Of a DNA stretch of 5,834 nucleotides, positions 5,575 to 5,834 are shown piece by piece. Numbering within the stretch: the first letter of the stretch is position 1; every line of letters starts with the position of its first letter. The stretch covers positions 1-5,834 of the forward strand of contig JAWWBL010000108.1 of the NCBI GenBank assembly GCA_033720975.1. Direction: 5' to 3'. The translations under genes and the position numbers were made by a program. The notes below the pieces were generated by a model. It had not been told where the DNA came from and did no database searches. It worked only from the letters and a program-made list of their open reading frames with translations. This stretch comes from JAWWBL01 sp033720975. GTDB taxonomy: Bacteria; Actinomycetota; Acidimicrobiia; Spongiisociales; ZC4RG35.

Positions 5575-5688
5575 TCATCCTTGCCGTTGCTTGTGGCGCG
5601 GGTTGGGACAGATCACCCATACACGCCCACGGCGGCGGATGATCCGGCACTTTTCGCACATCTTCTTCGTGGAAGGTCGTACCTTCAT
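5575..5688 (-). CDS. rpmJ: 50S ribosomal protein L36, zinc-binding form
   Basis: L36 is the smallest large-subunit protein and stabilises 23S rRNA folds. The 37-residue product begins MKVRPSTKKMCEKCRIIRR and ends CPNPRHKQRQG. C11, C14, C27 and H32 form the classic Cys3-His zinc site, so this is the zinc-dependent (C+) version. The ATG at 5688-5686 has a good Shine-Dalgarno, GGAG, 7 nt upstream (5699-5696). The frame stays open further upstream, but the extension has no L36 character and the ATG matches the family start exactly. It is the first recognisable gene of the operon in this window, followed 6 nt later by rpsM. Confidence 0.97.
   Translation of the reverse strand: MKVRPSTKKMCEKCRIIRRRGRVWVICPNPRHKQRQG
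5578..5582 (-). promoter_or_regulatory. Ribosome binding site of rpsM (AAGGA)
   Basis: On the minus strand AAGGA lies 9 nt before the TTG start of rpsM and inside the last codons of rpmJ, just before its TGA. It supports the TTG as the true start and suggests coupling with rpmJ. Confidence 0.65.
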
Positions 5689-5834
5689 GTTCTCTCTCCA
5701 AACCTGACCCCACGCCCTCGGGCGCGAGCGTTTCCAGGCCACCATCGGCAACCGGAGCTGTTCGAGTGGTTGCGGGCGACGGTGCCCTGGCTCAAAATCC
5801 GCCCTTTCGGCCAAAGAAAGTGCGGCAAGACAAC
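5689..5834 (-). other. Region upstream of rpmJ with no recognisable gene
   Basis: In many Actinomycetota infA (IF-1) ends just before rpmJ. None of the three minus-strand frames here reads as the IF-1 C-terminus. One frame stops at 5794-5792, one stays open into rpmJ, and one ends in a TGA overlapping the rpmJ ATG; none is recognisable. There is not a single TA dinucleotide in the 146 bases, so no TANNNT -10 box can lie here. It is most simply an untranslated leader or a spacer downstream of a gene outside the window. Confidence 0.5.
5712..5731 (-). other. Inverted repeat in the rpmJ leader
   Basis: ACGC and GCGT flank an inner CTCG/CGAG pair, so the transcript can fold into a short GC-rich hairpin ending about 12 nt before the GGAG site of rpmJ. 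There is no following T-run, so it does not look like a terminator. It could influence translation of rpmJ, but in DNA this GC-rich a chance hairpin is also plausible. A second pair, GCAACC at 5748-5753 and GGTTGC at 5768-5773, lies just upstream. Confidence 0.3.

Noticed and set aside
5689..5814. N-terminal extension of rpmJ in frame from a TTG at 5814
   Set aside because: L36 starts at MKVRPS in all members I know, and a good Shine-Dalgarno precedes that ATG.
5792..5833. Possible C-terminal tail of an upstream gene ending in TGA
   Set aside because: Its 13 residues do not resemble the end of IF-1 or methionine aminopeptidase, and the piece is too short to assign.

Overview
This window carries the 3' half of a bacterial spc/alpha ribosomal-protein cluster on the minus strand, read right to left: rpmJ (L36), rpsM (S13), rpsK (S11), rpsD (S4), rpoA (RNA polymerase alpha) and rplQ (L17). 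A strong hairpin terminator follows. Farther left are a plus-strand gene for an unrecognised membrane protein, then a second minus-strand set: coaA (type I pantothenate kinase), a small Yip1-like membrane protein, and the first 83 codons of truA (tRNA pseudouridine synthase), cut by the left edge.

The organism is most likely an actinomycetote, possibly from an early branch such as Acidimicrobiia; the class is a guess. The reasons are the GC-rich sequence, the rpmJ-rpsM-rpsK-rpsD-rpoA-rplQ...truA order, a CoaA that resembles the mycobacterial enzyme as I remember it, and frequent GTG and TTG starts. I see no mobile element, CRISPR array, tRNA or rRNA. Nothing looks recently acquired.

Right to left: 5689-5834 is a leader with no recognisable gene and no TA dinucleotide. 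2872-5688 is a tightly packed operon with gaps of 11 nt or less and several stop/start overlaps, so the genes are probably translationally coupled. 2819-2851 is the terminator, shared by two converging genes but better formed on the operon strand. 1796-2818 (+) encodes a protein with a beta-rich N-terminal domain, a long charged proline-rich linker and a hydrophobic C-terminus. 1704-1795 is a short divergent promoter region with a perfect 13-bp dyad. 1-1703 holds coaA, the Yip1-like gene and truA.

The operon supplies parts of both ribosomal subunits plus the polymerase alpha subunit. CoaA starts coenzyme A synthesis and TruA modifies tRNA anticodon arms. In many bacteria truA directly follows rplQ; here about 2.6 kb separates them. 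I see no clear new multi-gene system. The least explained item is the plus-strand membrane protein; smaller points are an altered zinc-site pattern in S4, a probably leaderless coaA, and the unusual rpmJ leader.
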